A stretch of 64,000 nucleotides of DNA, taken from the NCBI GenBank assembly GCA_902826155.1, contig CADEDU010000034.1, forward strand, positions 1 to 64,000. Direction: 5' to 3'. A program made the position numbers and the translations under genes. Origin of the DNA: an uncultured beta proteobacterium (GTDB taxonomy: Bacteria > Pseudomonadota > Gammaproteobacteria > Burkholderiales > SG8-39). Shown here in pieces: positions 27,532 through 36,074 of this stretch; the stretch's first letter is position 1, and each line of letters opens with the position of its first letter. Under the pieces are notes generated by a model, which saw only the letters and a program-made list of their open reading frames with translations, had not been told where the DNA came from and searched no databases.

Positions 27532-28692
27532 CTAGCCCTCGCTCCCGCCGGAGATGCCCATGAACTGGCCGCCGAGCAATTCCTTCACCACGATCAGCTT
27601 CATGACGTTGATCGTGCCGCCGGTAAACGTCAGGCCGTGCAGATCGCGATAGCGGCGCTCGAGCGGAAGATCCTTGAGATAGCCCGCGGCCCCATGCATC
27701 TGCAGACAGTCGTTCACGGCTTGAATTGCAGTGGTGATCGAGCTCCACTTGGCCATTCCCGCAACCTTGGCGGCGTTCTCGCCGCGATTGTTCATCCACA
27801 GCCCTTTGTAGGCCAGCAACCGGCACGCCTCCACTCGGGTTGCGTGCTCGACCAGCGGGAAGCTGATCGCCTGATTCATGGCAATCGGTTTGCCGTAGAC
27901 GTGCTTGCGGCGCACGAAATCGATGGTGTCCTCGAGCACCTGCTGCGCAGCGCCCAGCGCATTGAGTGCCGTCAAACAACGCGAGACGTTCCAGCGGGCA
28001 TAGAGAACCGCTTTGCCTTCGCCGCGGCCACCGAGCACGTCGCGCACCGGCACTCTGACATCGCGGAAGTTGACGATCGCAAGCTGATGCGAACGCAGAC
28101 CCATCTCGGGCATCAGCTCGGTGGAGACCCCCGGCAGATCGGCCGGGACGCGGATGAACGTAATGCGCCCTTTGCCGTCTGGCTGGACGACCCGAGCGGT
28201 TACGCCCATCACGGCGGCCCCGGGCATCAGACTCACATGGATCTTCTGTCCCTTGATCACGTACTGCTCGCCGTCGATGCGCGCGACCGTTGCCATGTTC
28301 GAGACGTCCGAGCCGGCGTCAACCTCAGAGGTGGCGATGCACAGCAGTTGCTCGCCGCGCAGCACCGCTCGCACCGTCTCGTCGCCCCAGCCCGGGATCA
28401 GGGTGGTGAGCGTGTTCTGCATCGACAAGATCATCGCGCAACTGTTGTCCACGCGCGCCACTTCCTCGACCGCGATGCCGAGTCTGATGTAATCGTGCCC
28501 CTGGCCACCGAGATGCGCCGGGGCAATGATCCCTAGCAGACCCGCTTCGCCCATCTTACGAATGGCGGGCCAAGGCATCTCTTCACGCTCGTCCCAGCGT
28601 GCTGCGTGGGGCAATATTTCCCGCCGGGCGAATTCGCGTACGAAGGTGCGAAAGCGCTCCTCGTCGGGGGTAAAAGAGAAGTCCAGAGCCAT
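27532..28692 (-). CDS. Acyl-CoA dehydrogenase family protein (paralogue A)
   Basis: 386 residues from ATG 28692 (MALDFSF); a start 15 nt upstream lacks support. Domains in order: N-terminal helical (to ~115), middle beta (CIATSEVDAGSDVSNM onward), C-terminal helical. The YEGT catalytic-glutamate position reads FTGGT, and the alternative helix position used by isovaleryl-CoA dehydrogenase (LDLERL) reads WNVSRC, so neither usual base is present. Very similar throughout to the protein at 34470-35639. Could be a desulfinase-like, reductase or otherwise altered dehydrogenase. First gene of its operon, with a palindrome 61 bp upstream. Confidence 0.9.
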   Translation of the reverse strand: MALDFSFTPDEERFRTFVREFARREILPHAARWDEREEMPWPAIRKMGEAGLLGIIAPAHLGGQGHDYIRLGIAVEEVARVDNSCAMILSMQNTLTTLIPGWGDETVRAVLRGEQLLCIATSEVDAGSDVSNMATVARIDGEQYVIKGQKIHVSLMPGAAVMGVTARVVQPDGKGRITFIRVPADLPGVSTELMPEMGLRSHQLAIVNFRDVRVPVRDVLGGRGEGKAVLYARWNVSRCLTALNALGAAQQVLEDTIDFVRRKHVYGKPIAMNQAISFPLVEHATRVEACRLLAYKGLWMNNRGENAAKVAGMAKWSSITTAIQAVNDCLQMHGAAGYLKDLPLERRYRDLHGLTFTGGTINVMKLIVVKELLGGQFMGISGGSEG

Positions 28693-28752
28693 GCTTGCTT
28701 GACGCAACGCGATATGTCAGGCCCCACGATAGTCGTTCGCGGCGCGGCGTGC

Positions 28753-28769
28753 GTTTCGCATATCGGTAT
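28753..28769. promoter_or_regulatory. Candidate regulator palindrome (site A)
   Basis: GTTTCGCATATCGGTAT, imperfect inverted repeat in the 133-bp spacer between the divergent dehydrogenase (start 28692) and bug (start 28826) genes. It matches site B (35700-35716) at 11 of 17 positions, and most differences are transitions. Both sites lie exactly 61 bp from the start of paralogous genes. Pattern resembles IclR-type operators. Confidence 0.5.
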
Positions 28770-28825
28770 TCCAGCGTCGTTGTCCTGCCCACATAATCGG
28801 CGCACTCTTGTGAGGAGGGTAGGGT

Positions 28826-29794
28826 ATGGCTGGTGCTGCGCGCATCATGGCTGGACTCTTTGGTTTGCTATTCGCCGCCGCAGCGATCGCGCAGGCCTAT
28901 CCGATTCGCTCGGTCCGCCTCGTCGTCCCGTTCCCGCCAGGCGGCACCAACGACATCCTCGGCCGCATCGTCTCGGAGCGCTTGCAAGCCGCCCTGGGTC
29001 AGTCGTTTCCGGTCGAGAACCGCGGCGGTGCCGGTGGCGTGATCGGCGCCGACGTTGTCGCCAAGGCGCCGGCCGACGGCTACACGCTGCTTCTCGCCTC
29101 CTCGGCCCCGCTCGCGGTGGGCCTGAGCTTGTTCAAGAAGGTCCCCTACGACGTGACGAAAGACTTCGTGCCGATCGCAATGATCGCCGACGTGACCGTT
29201 ACGCTCGTCTCGTATCCGGGCTTCAAGCCCCAGACCGTCCAAACCGTCGTCGACTATGCCAAGTCCAATCCCGGGGCCTTGCGTGCGGCACTGCCGGCGC
29301 TTGGTTCGATGCATCACCTGCTGACCGAGCTGTTCCGTCTACAGACGAAGACGCAGATGAACATGATCCCCTACAAAGGCACTGGTCCGGCAATCACCGA
29401 TCTCATGGCGGGTCATGTCGACATCGATTTCGAAAATCTGCCGGCGGTGATCAGTCATATTCGCAGCGGTAAGCTGCGTGCGCTGGCGGTCGCGTCGGCG
29501 CAGCGGAGCGAGTTGTTGCCGGAGACCCCGACGTTGAAGGAACTGGGTTATCCCGAGCTCGTCGCCGCTCCATGGTTCGCCTTGGTCGCTCCGGCCGCGA
29601 CACCACGCGAGATCGTGGTGCGCTTGAACGAAGCCATCAATGCGTTCTTGCGCGAACCCCAGACCAAGGCTCTTTTTGCCAAGCAGGGCGCAAACCCGAT
29701 AGTGTTTACGCCAGAGCAGACCGGGCAGTTGATTCGCGAGGAGATCGACAAATGGGCCAAGGTCGTAAAGGAGTCGGGCGCCAAGCTGGAGTAG
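28826..29794 (+). CDS. Bug/TctC-family periplasmic solute receptor 3
   Basis: 322 residues behind GAGGAGGG. Signal peptide MAGAARIMAGLFGLLFAAAAIAQ is split here as a hydrophobic run ending AAAAIAQ, then YPIRSVRLVVPFPPGGTNDILGR, PADGYTLLLAS and YKGTGPAITDLMAGHV. Divergent from the dehydrogenase-rhodanese operon across a shared promoter region, so it is a good candidate receptor for that pathway's substrate. Followed 2 nt later by a second bug gene. Confidence 0.92.
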   Translation: MAGAARIMAGLFGLLFAAAAIAQAYPIRSVRLVVPFPPGGTNDILGRIVSERLQAALGQSFPVENRGGAGGVIGADVVAKAPADGYTLLLASSAPLAVGLSLFKKVPYDVTKDFVPIAMIADVTVTLVSYPGFKPQTVQTVVDYAKSNPGALRAALPALGSMHHLLTELFRLQTKTQMNMIPYKGTGPAITDLMAGHVDIDFENLPAVISHIRSGKLRALAVASAQRSELLPETPTLKELGYPELVAAPWFALVAPAATPREIVVRLNEAINAFLREPQTKALFAKQGANPIVFTPEQTGQLIREEIDKWAKVVKESGAKLE

Positions 29795-29796
29795 CA

Positions 29797-30750
29797 GTGC
29801 GTTTGTTCATCGCCGGCGCCTTGGCGTTGGCGTGCGTCTCACTTGGTCACGCGCAAAGCTATCCCACCAAGCCGCTCAAGCTGGTGGTCGCGTTCGCCGC
29901 GGGCGGTACCTCCGACGTCATTGGCCGATTGCTCGCGCAACACCTCTCGGGCGCACTGGGGCAGCCGGTCGTGGTGGAGAACCGGATCGGTTCCAACGGG
30001 ATCATCGGCACCGACTACACCGCTAAAGCGGCGCCCGACGGCTATACGATCCTGATTGCGCCCTCCGGGCACGCGATCAACAACTCGCTCAATCCGAACG
30101 TACCGTACGACCCGATCCGCGATTTCTCATTCATCACGCTCATCGGAACCGTGCCGATGGTGATCACGGCGAACAATGGCTTTGCGCCCAGTTCAGTTCC
30201 TGAGTTGATCGCGGTGGCGAAGGAGAAACCAGGGGCAATCAATTTCGGTTCGGGTGGACCCGGGTCATCGAATCAGCTCGCGACCGAGTTGTTCGCGCAC
30301 ATGGCCGGGATCCGTATGACACACATTCCCTATAAGGGCGATGCACCCGGCATCACCGATTTGCTCGCCGGGCAGATATCGTTCATCTTCCTCAACACGC
30401 CTGCGGCCATTCCGCTCGTCAAGAGTGGCAAAGCGAAGGCGCTGGGCATCACGAGCGCGAAGCGATCGCCGCTGCTCGGAAGCGTGCCCGCGATCGCAGA
30501 GACCATCTCGGGCTACGAGGGCGGATCGTGGCATGGTATCTACGCCCCGGCAGGCGTGCCTCGTCCTATCGTGGACCGCTTGAATGGTGAACTGGTGAAG
30601 ATCATCCGGTCCCCGGAAGTGAGCGAGCGCCTGACTGGATGGGGCGTCAATATCGTGGCGAGCTCGAGCTCCGAGTTCGAAGCCTTCGTCAAGGACGAGA
30701 TCGTCAAATGGGCGAACGTCATCAAAACTGCGAACGTGAAGCTGCCCTGA
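29797..30750 (+). CDS. Bug/TctC-family periplasmic solute receptor 4
   Basis: 317 residues from GTG 29797, two bases after the preceding bug stop; the frame is open upstream but that part is a shadow of the neighbour. Signal peptide ends SLGHAQ; Bug blocks LKLVVAFAAGGTSDVIGR, APDGYTILIA, YKGDAPGITDLLAGQ. Its sequence is clearly different from receptor 3, so the tandem pair is not a recent copy. Confidence 0.9.
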   Translation: MRLFIAGALALACVSLGHAQSYPTKPLKLVVAFAAGGTSDVIGRLLAQHLSGALGQPVVVENRIGSNGIIGTDYTAKAAPDGYTILIAPSGHAINNSLNPNVPYDPIRDFSFITLIGTVPMVITANNGFAPSSVPELIAVAKEKPGAINFGSGGPGSSNQLATELFAHMAGIRMTHIPYKGDAPGITDLLAGQISFIFLNTPAAIPLVKSGKAKALGITSAKRSPLLGSVPAIAETISGYEGGSWHGIYAPAGVPRPIVDRLNGELVKIIRSPEVSERLTGWGVNIVASSSSEFEAFVKDEIVKWANVIKTANVKLP

Positions 30751-30771
30751 TGATCGATCGCATCTGACGAA

Positions 30772-32349
30772 TCAGCCGAACGCGGCGCGCACGCAGTCTT
30801 TGCTGGCCAGCACGCTCGGTTCCAAGCCACGCGTCGATAACAGAAACGCCATCTTCGCCGAGTCGGTGAGCACCCGCGCGCCGGGCCGGTAGACCTCGAG
30901 CGATACGTAGGCACAGGTGTCGGCCGTCACTCGCACGCCCGCGTGGCGGAGAGTCTCGAGCAGCCCCGCTCCGGCTGCCGCCTGCAAAACGTCGCGGTTG
31001 GTGTGCACCAGGAATGTGATCTCCGACGACAGCGCGCGTCCCTGTACCAGCTCCGCGAGCGCCTTGATCTGCTGCAACGACGCGTGGGGGCAACCGAGGA
31101 CGATGTACTGCGGACTCTTCCCATCATTGGGCCAACGTGCCTGCTCGCTGCGCAGATCGGATTCCCCAATCGGTATCGGCTCCGGTGCGCCGTTGGGATA
31201 CAGCGTGCGCAGATCAGGCGCCTCAGGCGTGATCCCGACCGCGTGGAACATCGCCGTGGTCGAATGTGCCGCGAGCGAAGCGCTGAAGGCGAAGAGCGCA
31301 TCGCGAGTAGTCGTTGCAGGTAAGCCGATCAAGGTGGGTACCGCGGCGCCGGTGCGCCTGCCGATCGCGACGCCGAGCAAATGGAAATGCGCGGCCGAGT
31401 CGAGCGGTGCACTGATGCGAAAGAGGAGGCCGGCGCCTCGTTCCTGTTTCACGTGCATGCCATAGCGGGGCGTCAGTCCGGTAATCGCCGATGCGAGCGC
31501 AGTGGCGCCTTCGCGGTTTGTGTGTGCACCCAGTACGCCGTTGACGAACGGCGCCGTCGCCGATTCGCTCCAGGCCACGGCCTCACCGAGCTTGGGCAAA
31601 TGACCCTGCACGAACGGGTTGCACGAACAATTCGCTTGGGCGCCGAGGGCGAGCAACGCATCGAGGGCGCGCTGCTGCAGAATCGCATCGGGCGTGCCAC
31701 GCTCTTCCCGTTGAAACGACAGCACGTTGGTCGTCGTGGGCACCGCAACGCGCAAGCCTTCCGCGGCGAGCGACTCCAGCATCAGCACACCGGCTTCGCC
31801 AAGCGAGGAGAGCGACAGTCCGACGTGCGTGGAGGCCACCGGAATCATGCGGTCGGCGTTGCAGGCGTTGCCAACCGCTTCGAGGATTTGCATCGCGAGC
31901 TGGCGCCCGCGCCCGCGCTTGCCATCGAGCATCGCGCGCTCGTCGGCCGTGAGGTCCATGCGGGTCGCGGCAGCCGTGGCGAACTTCCCTAAATCCTGGT
32001 GCTTCGCGGTGCGAAGCGCTGCGATCTCGACGCCTTGCACCAGCGTCACGCCGGCCAGGACGGCGCCGGCAATCATGACGGCATCGGCTTGCCCGACGAG
32101 GATCGCGGTCGGTGCAAGCCCTCGATGCGCGAGACTGAGCAGCACGTAGGAGCCGCTACTGCTGCCTTTGCCACCCGGGCAGACCAACACCTTGCCGGCG
32201 AGGCTGCGGCGATCGAGGGGATGTCCTGGCTCGTGCAGGAAGCCGGTGCCCGGATCGATGCGCGCAAGCGATACCGCCTGGTCGCTCCACTCCACCGGGC
32301 CGGTGATCGACCCAGGAACGAGGAACCGAGCCGCAGCGGAATCGGCCAT
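30772..32349 (-). CDS. Aconitase X, fused small and large domains
   Basis: 525 residues from ATG 32349, sharing one base with the SDR stop (TAATG). Residues 1-140 form the swivel domain normally found as a separate small subunit (PGTGFLHEPGHPLDRRSLAGKV, then CPGGKGSSSGS); 150-525 are the catalytic domain (LTADERAMLDGKRGRG, NCSCNPFVQGHLPKLGE, AWSESATAPFVNGVLGA, GCPHASLQQI, ADTCAYV) with the cysteines used by AcnX for its Fe-S cluster. AcnX enzymes dehydrate hydroxy acids such as cis-3-hydroxyproline or phosphomevalonate. Last gene of the 35639-30772 operon; here probably dehydrates a hydroxy-acid intermediate. Confidence 0.87.
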   Translation of the reverse strand: MADSAAARFLVPGSITGPVEWSDQAVSLARIDPGTGFLHEPGHPLDRRSLAGKVLVCPGGKGSSSGSYVLLSLAHRGLAPTAILVGQADAVMIAGAVLAGVTLVQGVEIAALRTAKHQDLGKFATAAATRMDLTADERAMLDGKRGRGRQLAMQILEAVGNACNADRMIPVASTHVGLSLSSLGEAGVLMLESLAAEGLRVAVPTTTNVLSFQREERGTPDAILQQRALDALLALGAQANCSCNPFVQGHLPKLGEAVAWSESATAPFVNGVLGAHTNREGATALASAITGLTPRYGMHVKQERGAGLLFRISAPLDSAAHFHLLGVAIGRRTGAAVPTLIGLPATTTRDALFAFSASLAAHSTTAMFHAVGITPEAPDLRTLYPNGAPEPIPIGESDLRSEQARWPNDGKSPQYIVLGCPHASLQQIKALAELVQGRALSSEITFLVHTNRDVLQAAAGAGLLETLRHAGVRVTADTCAYVSLEVYRPGARVLTDSAKMAFLLSTRGLEPSVLASKDCVRAAFG

Positions 32350-33113
32350 TACACGGTTGCGGTGCCGCCGCCGTCTACGGGAACAACCGCTCCGGTGATG
32401 TGTCTGGCGCGATCCGACAGCAGCCACACGACTGCTTCACCCACGTCCTCGGGAAGGCCCATGCGATCGAGCGAAACGCGCGGCAGCGCGCCGCCGGTCA
32501 CCCGTTCATTGCTCGCGCGGATCTTCTCGAAACGGTCGGATTGAATCGGTCCGGGCGCGACCGTATTCACGCGAATACCATGCTTTTGATAGGTATCGGC
32601 GATTCCTTTCGATATCAAGTTGACGCCGGCGTTGGCGCTGCCGCCCGGGAGGTGGGCTGGTGTCGGCTGGCGTCCGCCGCGACCGGAGATGTTGACGATC
32701 GCACCGTTTGATTGCCTGATCATGTGCGGGAGCACCGCCCGCATGCTGCGCACATACCCCAACAGTTTCGTGTCGAGCACTTGATGCCACTGCTCGTCGG
32801 AGAGCTCGAGAAAATCACCGAAGATAGAAAGCGAGGTCGAATTCACCAGCCCGTCGATGCGACCGTGGCGTGCAACAATCTCCTCGGCTGTTGTGTCCAC
32901 GTCCGCACGTCGACACACATCGACCACGCGGGGGTGCACGCGGCCGCCGTCAGCTTGGATATGGCTCGCCAGCGCGGCGAGCTTGTCTGCAGAGCGTCCC
33001 GATGCGACGACAATCGCCCCGGCGGCCGCACTCAGGCGTGCGATGGCGTTGCCGATGGCTCCCGAGGCGCCGATCACCCAGACGACGCGATCCTGCAGTA
33101 GTACTTGGCTCAT
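32349..33113 (-). CDS. Short-chain dehydrogenase/reductase with altered active site
   Basis: 254 residues from ATG 33113, with GAGGCGAAC ahead. NAD(P)-binding GASGAIGNAIA (15-25), serine S143 in VNISGRGG, C-terminal PGPIQSD and GAVVPVDGGG. The YxxxK pair is missing: the aligned positions are G157 and N161 (LPGGSANAGVNLISKG). Some SDR subfamilies with GGxAN in this place are known, so it may use another base or may not be an oxidoreductase in the usual sense. Sits between MmgE/PrpD and AcnX genes, 7 nt after the former. Confidence 0.87.
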   Translation of the reverse strand: MSQVLLQDRVVWVIGASGAIGNAIARLSAAAGAIVVASGRSADKLAALASHIQADGGRVHPRVVDVCRRADVDTTAEEIVARHGRIDGLVNSTSLSIFGDFLELSDEQWHQVLDTKLLGYVRSMRAVLPHMIRQSNGAIVNISGRGGRQPTPAHLPGGSANAGVNLISKGIADTYQKHGIRVNTVAPGPIQSDRFEKIRASNERVTGGALPRVSLDRMGLPEDVGEAVVWLLSDRARHITGAVVPVDGGGTATV

Positions 33114-33120
33114 GTTCGCC

Positions 33121-34473
33121 TCACAGGTCGTCGAACAGCCGCGCCATATCGGGTAGATCTTCGATAGCCGCGACGCGAGCAGCGAGCCGCTCGATCTGCG
33201 TCGTGGAAAGCGCGTGCGGACCGAGTGCCATGCACTCGCGGACCTTGTCGTGCAGCTCAGCATCGGACAGCGGTCGCTCGGGCGAGCCCGGCAGCACCGC
33301 CACGCGTTGCTTGAGCCAGCCACGTGAAGCGGTTTGGATCTCGACCTCGGCGGGCGCGAGCTGTCCGGCCCGCGAATCGTCGATGATCACCTCCACTTTG
33401 TGCGCGAGTGCGAGCGCGGCCGGATCGCGCGCCGCTTCAGGTTGGATCTCTGCAACGCCGACGCGCCCACGCAGCAGCGCGCAAGCCACCGAATACTGGA
33501 CACTGAACTGTGCTGCGACCTGCGGATTGCCCGTCGGATCGTAGCGGCCGCCGACCAGACGGTTCATATAGTTGGAGATGATCGCTCGCGCTCCCATAAC
33601 GTCGGCGGCTTCGATGCGCTGGTTGCCCGCCAGCTGCAACGTTGCTTCGATGACGGCATGGTTGCAACCGCAACTGGGGAACTTCTTCAGGCTGGTCTGT
33701 GCGCCGAGCCACTGCTCGCCGAGTCGATCGACCACGACGGCAGGATCACCAGCTTCGTACAGTTGGTAGAAGCCGAACTTGCCTTCGAATGTTTCGCGCG
33801 GTGCGGTCACCCCGGCGCGAGCGAGCTGCGCCGAGAACAGGCCCGCGCGCGCGGCGAGCGCCGACATGATCCGTTTGGTGAGGCTTTTCTCGACCATGGA
33901 CTGCTGGGTGCCGCCCACCTGAAACAGGGCGATCCCAAGGGCATCGCGAATGCCGGTCGCGTCCAGGCCCAGCAACTTGGCCGAGCCGGCGGCTGCGGCA
34001 AACACGCCGTGGATCGAGGTGTAGAACCAGCCGCTGTGCGCGCGTGTCGCCCGACCAAGTCGGCACATCACGTCGGTCGCTGCGGTGAGCGCGGCGACAA
34101 ACGTGCGGCCGTCGACATGCTCGCGCTCTGCGATCGCGAGCAGCGCAGGCAGCAGCACGATGTCCGAGTGCACTACCGCGTCCAGATGCAGTGCGTCGTA
34201 ATCAAGCGCCGCAGCGGCCGCGCCGTTCAGGAACGCGCAATCGAGCGCTGAGGCCTTCGCGCCAGCGGCCCACAGCGTGGCCTCTCCCGGCACGCCGGCT
34301 GCGATGCCGCGACGCAACTCAGGTATACCCGGCGCCGATGCGCCTGCCCATGCCACCGCGAGCGTATCGAGCATGATGCGTTTCGTGGCCGCGACCGCCT
34401 CGTGCGGCATCGTCTCGTAACGAACGCCGGCTAAGTGCGTGGCCAAGCGTTCGGAGAGCGTGGGTGCATTCAT
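33121..34473 (-). CDS. MmgE/PrpD family protein (dehydratase/decarboxylase/epimerase fold)
   Basis: 450 residues. Family blocks: KRIMLDTLAVAWAGA, GAAAAALDYDALHLDAVVHSDIVLLPALLA, GWFYTSIHGVFAAAAGSAKLLGLD, KKFPSCGCNHAVIEA. The family includes 2-methylcitrate dehydratase, cis-aconitate decarboxylase and iminodisuccinate epimerase. Start overlaps the acyl-CoA dehydrogenase stop by 4 nt. With AcnX in the same operon it suggests sequential dehydration or isomerisation of a di- or tricarboxylic acid. Confidence 0.9.
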   Translation of the reverse strand: MNAPTLSERLATHLAGVRYETMPHEAVAATKRIMLDTLAVAWAGASAPGIPELRRGIAAGVPGEATLWAAGAKASALDCAFLNGAAAAALDYDALHLDAVVHSDIVLLPALLAIAEREHVDGRTFVAALTAATDVMCRLGRATRAHSGWFYTSIHGVFAAAAGSAKLLGLDATGIRDALGIALFQVGGTQQSMVEKSLTKRIMSALAARAGLFSAQLARAGVTAPRETFEGKFGFYQLYEAGDPAVVVDRLGEQWLGAQTSLKKFPSCGCNHAVIEATLQLAGNQRIEAADVMGARAIISNYMNRLVGGRYDPTGNPQVAAQFSVQYSVACALLRGRVGVAEIQPEAARDPAALALAHKVEVIIDDSRAGQLAPAEVEIQTASRGWLKQRVAVLPGSPERPLSDAELHDKVRECMALGPHALSTTQIERLAARVAAIEDLPDMARLFDDL

Positions 34474-35639
34474 CCTGCGCTGCCTCCTCCATCCCGCAGG
34501 CCGGCGAAAGCTTTGCCGAGCAACTCCTGCACGACGATGATTTTCATGATGTTGATCGTCCCGCCGGTGAAGAGGAGCGCCATCACATCACGCAGCCGCC
34601 GCTCCACTGCAAGATCTTTCAGATAGCCGGCCGCGCCGTACATTTGCAGGCAAGCCGCGATTGCATCAACTGAGGTGGTGACGCCGTTCCACTTCGCCAT
34701 GCCTGCCTGCTTTTGCGGGTTCTCGCCCTCGTCGCTCATCCATAGCCCCTTGTACGCCATCAGCCGACAGGCTTCGACCCGAGTGTAGTGCTCGATGAGC
34801 GGGAAGCTGATGGCCTGATTCATGCCGATGGGGCGCCCGTACACCACCTTCTTGCGAACGTAGTCGATCGTTTCGTCGAGTACCTGCTGGGCTGCGCCCA
34901 AACCGTTCAGTGCCGACAGACAGCGTGAGACGCCCCAGCGGGCGTACATCACCTGCTTGCCGTCGCCTTTGCCACCCAGCACGTCGGTGACTGGCACGCG
35001 AACGTCCTTGAAGTGCACGATCGCGAGCTGGTGGCCGCGCGCGCCCATCTCCGGCATGTGCTCGCAGGAGATGCCGGGCGCATCGGCGGGCACCTTGATG
35101 AACGTGATGCGACCGCGACCGTCTGGCCCGCGCACCTTCGCGGTGACGCCCATGTAGTGTGCGCCAGGCATCAGGCTCACGTGAATCTTGGTGCCGTTGA
35201 TCACGAACTGATCGTCGACGATTTCAGCTTGCGTGCGAATGTTGGACACGTCCGAGCCGGCGTCCTCTTCGGAGGTGGCGATCGCCAGCATCTTCTCGCC
35301 GCGGAACACCGCGCGCACGATGTCTTCGCCCCAGCCCGGTACCAGTGCCGGCATGGTGTTGTTGACCGAACAGATGATGGCGCAACTCGTGTCTACCCGC
35401 GCCAGCTCCTCGATCGCGATACCGAGGTCGACATAGGAACGCTCTTGGCCGCCAAGCTCCTTCGGCGCCGAGATACCGAGGAGACCAGCCTCGCCCATCT
35501 TGCCGTAGATGCCGCGTGTGGGAAGCTGCTCGACCTCGTCCCATTCGCGCGTATAGGGTTTGATCTCGCGATTTGCGAAGGCGCGAACGTGCTCCCGGAA
35601 CGCCTCTTGTTCAGGTGAGAAAGAGAAGTCCAGCGCCAC
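34470..35639 (-). CDS. Acyl-CoA dehydrogenase family protein (paralogue B)
   Basis: 389 residues from GTG 35639 with AAAGGAGG at ideal spacing. Collinear with the protein at 27532-28692 (same MALDFSF start, ATSEEDAGSDVSN, GTKIHVSLMPGA, AISFPLIEH, GAAGYLKDLAVERR, FTGGTINIMK). As in paralogue A, both usual catalytic glutamate positions are replaced (FTGGT; WGVSRC). Heads a four-gene operon with MmgE/PrpD, SDR and AcnX. Flavin-dependent chemistry on an acyl-CoA is likely, simple alpha,beta-desaturation less certain. Confidence 0.9.
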   Translation of the reverse strand: MALDFSFSPEQEAFREHVRAFANREIKPYTREWDEVEQLPTRGIYGKMGEAGLLGISAPKELGGQERSYVDLGIAIEELARVDTSCAIICSVNNTMPALVPGWGEDIVRAVFRGEKMLAIATSEEDAGSDVSNIRTQAEIVDDQFVINGTKIHVSLMPGAHYMGVTAKVRGPDGRGRITFIKVPADAPGISCEHMPEMGARGHQLAIVHFKDVRVPVTDVLGGKGDGKQVMYARWGVSRCLSALNGLGAAQQVLDETIDYVRKKVVYGRPIGMNQAISFPLIEHYTRVEACRLMAYKGLWMSDEGENPQKQAGMAKWNGVTTSVDAIAACLQMYGAAGYLKDLAVERRLRDVMALLFTGGTINIMKIIVVQELLGKAFAGLRDGGGSAG

Positions 35640-36074
35640 TGCGCCTCCTTTGGTGTCTGCGAGCGACAGCCGATCCTAGCACCGCGTGTCCTACGCACCG
35701 TTTCACATGCCGAAACGAACTTCGTATCGACGCTCGCGCCAGCGTGTACGAACGTACCGCGATCGGGGATCGAATCGCAAACGCGGCGGTGTGGGTTTGC
35801 TCCATGCGTCGGCTCGGACCGCACGCTTCGGCTGCGGCCGGGCTCACATCGATCTCGCCTACTCGGTCCCTAGTGTCGGTCACGCCTTGGGATCAGGTTG
35901 GAGACACTCCTGCCCATGCGCGTTGCACCCGAAAGAGACAAATCCAAAACTGCGGTTAAATCACTAGCGTGCGGGGCGTCCGGAATGGCTGAAGAAGATG
36001 GGCCCGAGCTTGGCCACCGATTCGGGACCTTTGGGCATCACACACTAACGCGCCACTCAAAATAGAGGAATCCA
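35640..36074. other. Divergent intergenic region, no gene recognised
   Basis: 435 bp between the divergent dehydrogenase (minus) and luciferase-like (plus) genes. Several short frames cross it but none has a convincing ribosome site or recognisable product. Apart from site B, a GTAC-GAAC-GTAC inverted repeat lies near 35750. Promoters for both operons should be here. Confidence 0.5.
35700..35716. promoter_or_regulatory. Candidate regulator palindrome (site B)
   Basis: GTTTCACATGCCGAAAC: 5-bp inverted arms GTTTC/GAAAC around a 7-bp centre, 61 bp upstream of the dehydrogenase start at 35639. Same distance and related sequence as site A. A second short inverted repeat ACGAACTTCGT lies beside it (35715-35725). 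Confidence 0.55.

Noticed and set aside
31450..31466. GTTTCACGTGCATGCC, resembling the shared palindrome
   Set aside because: Lies inside the aconitase X coding region and lacks the right arm; taken as chance.
35984..36065. 26-codon frame before the luciferase-like gene (MAEEDGPELG...)
   Set aside because: Too short, no ribosome site, no pattern of a known leader.
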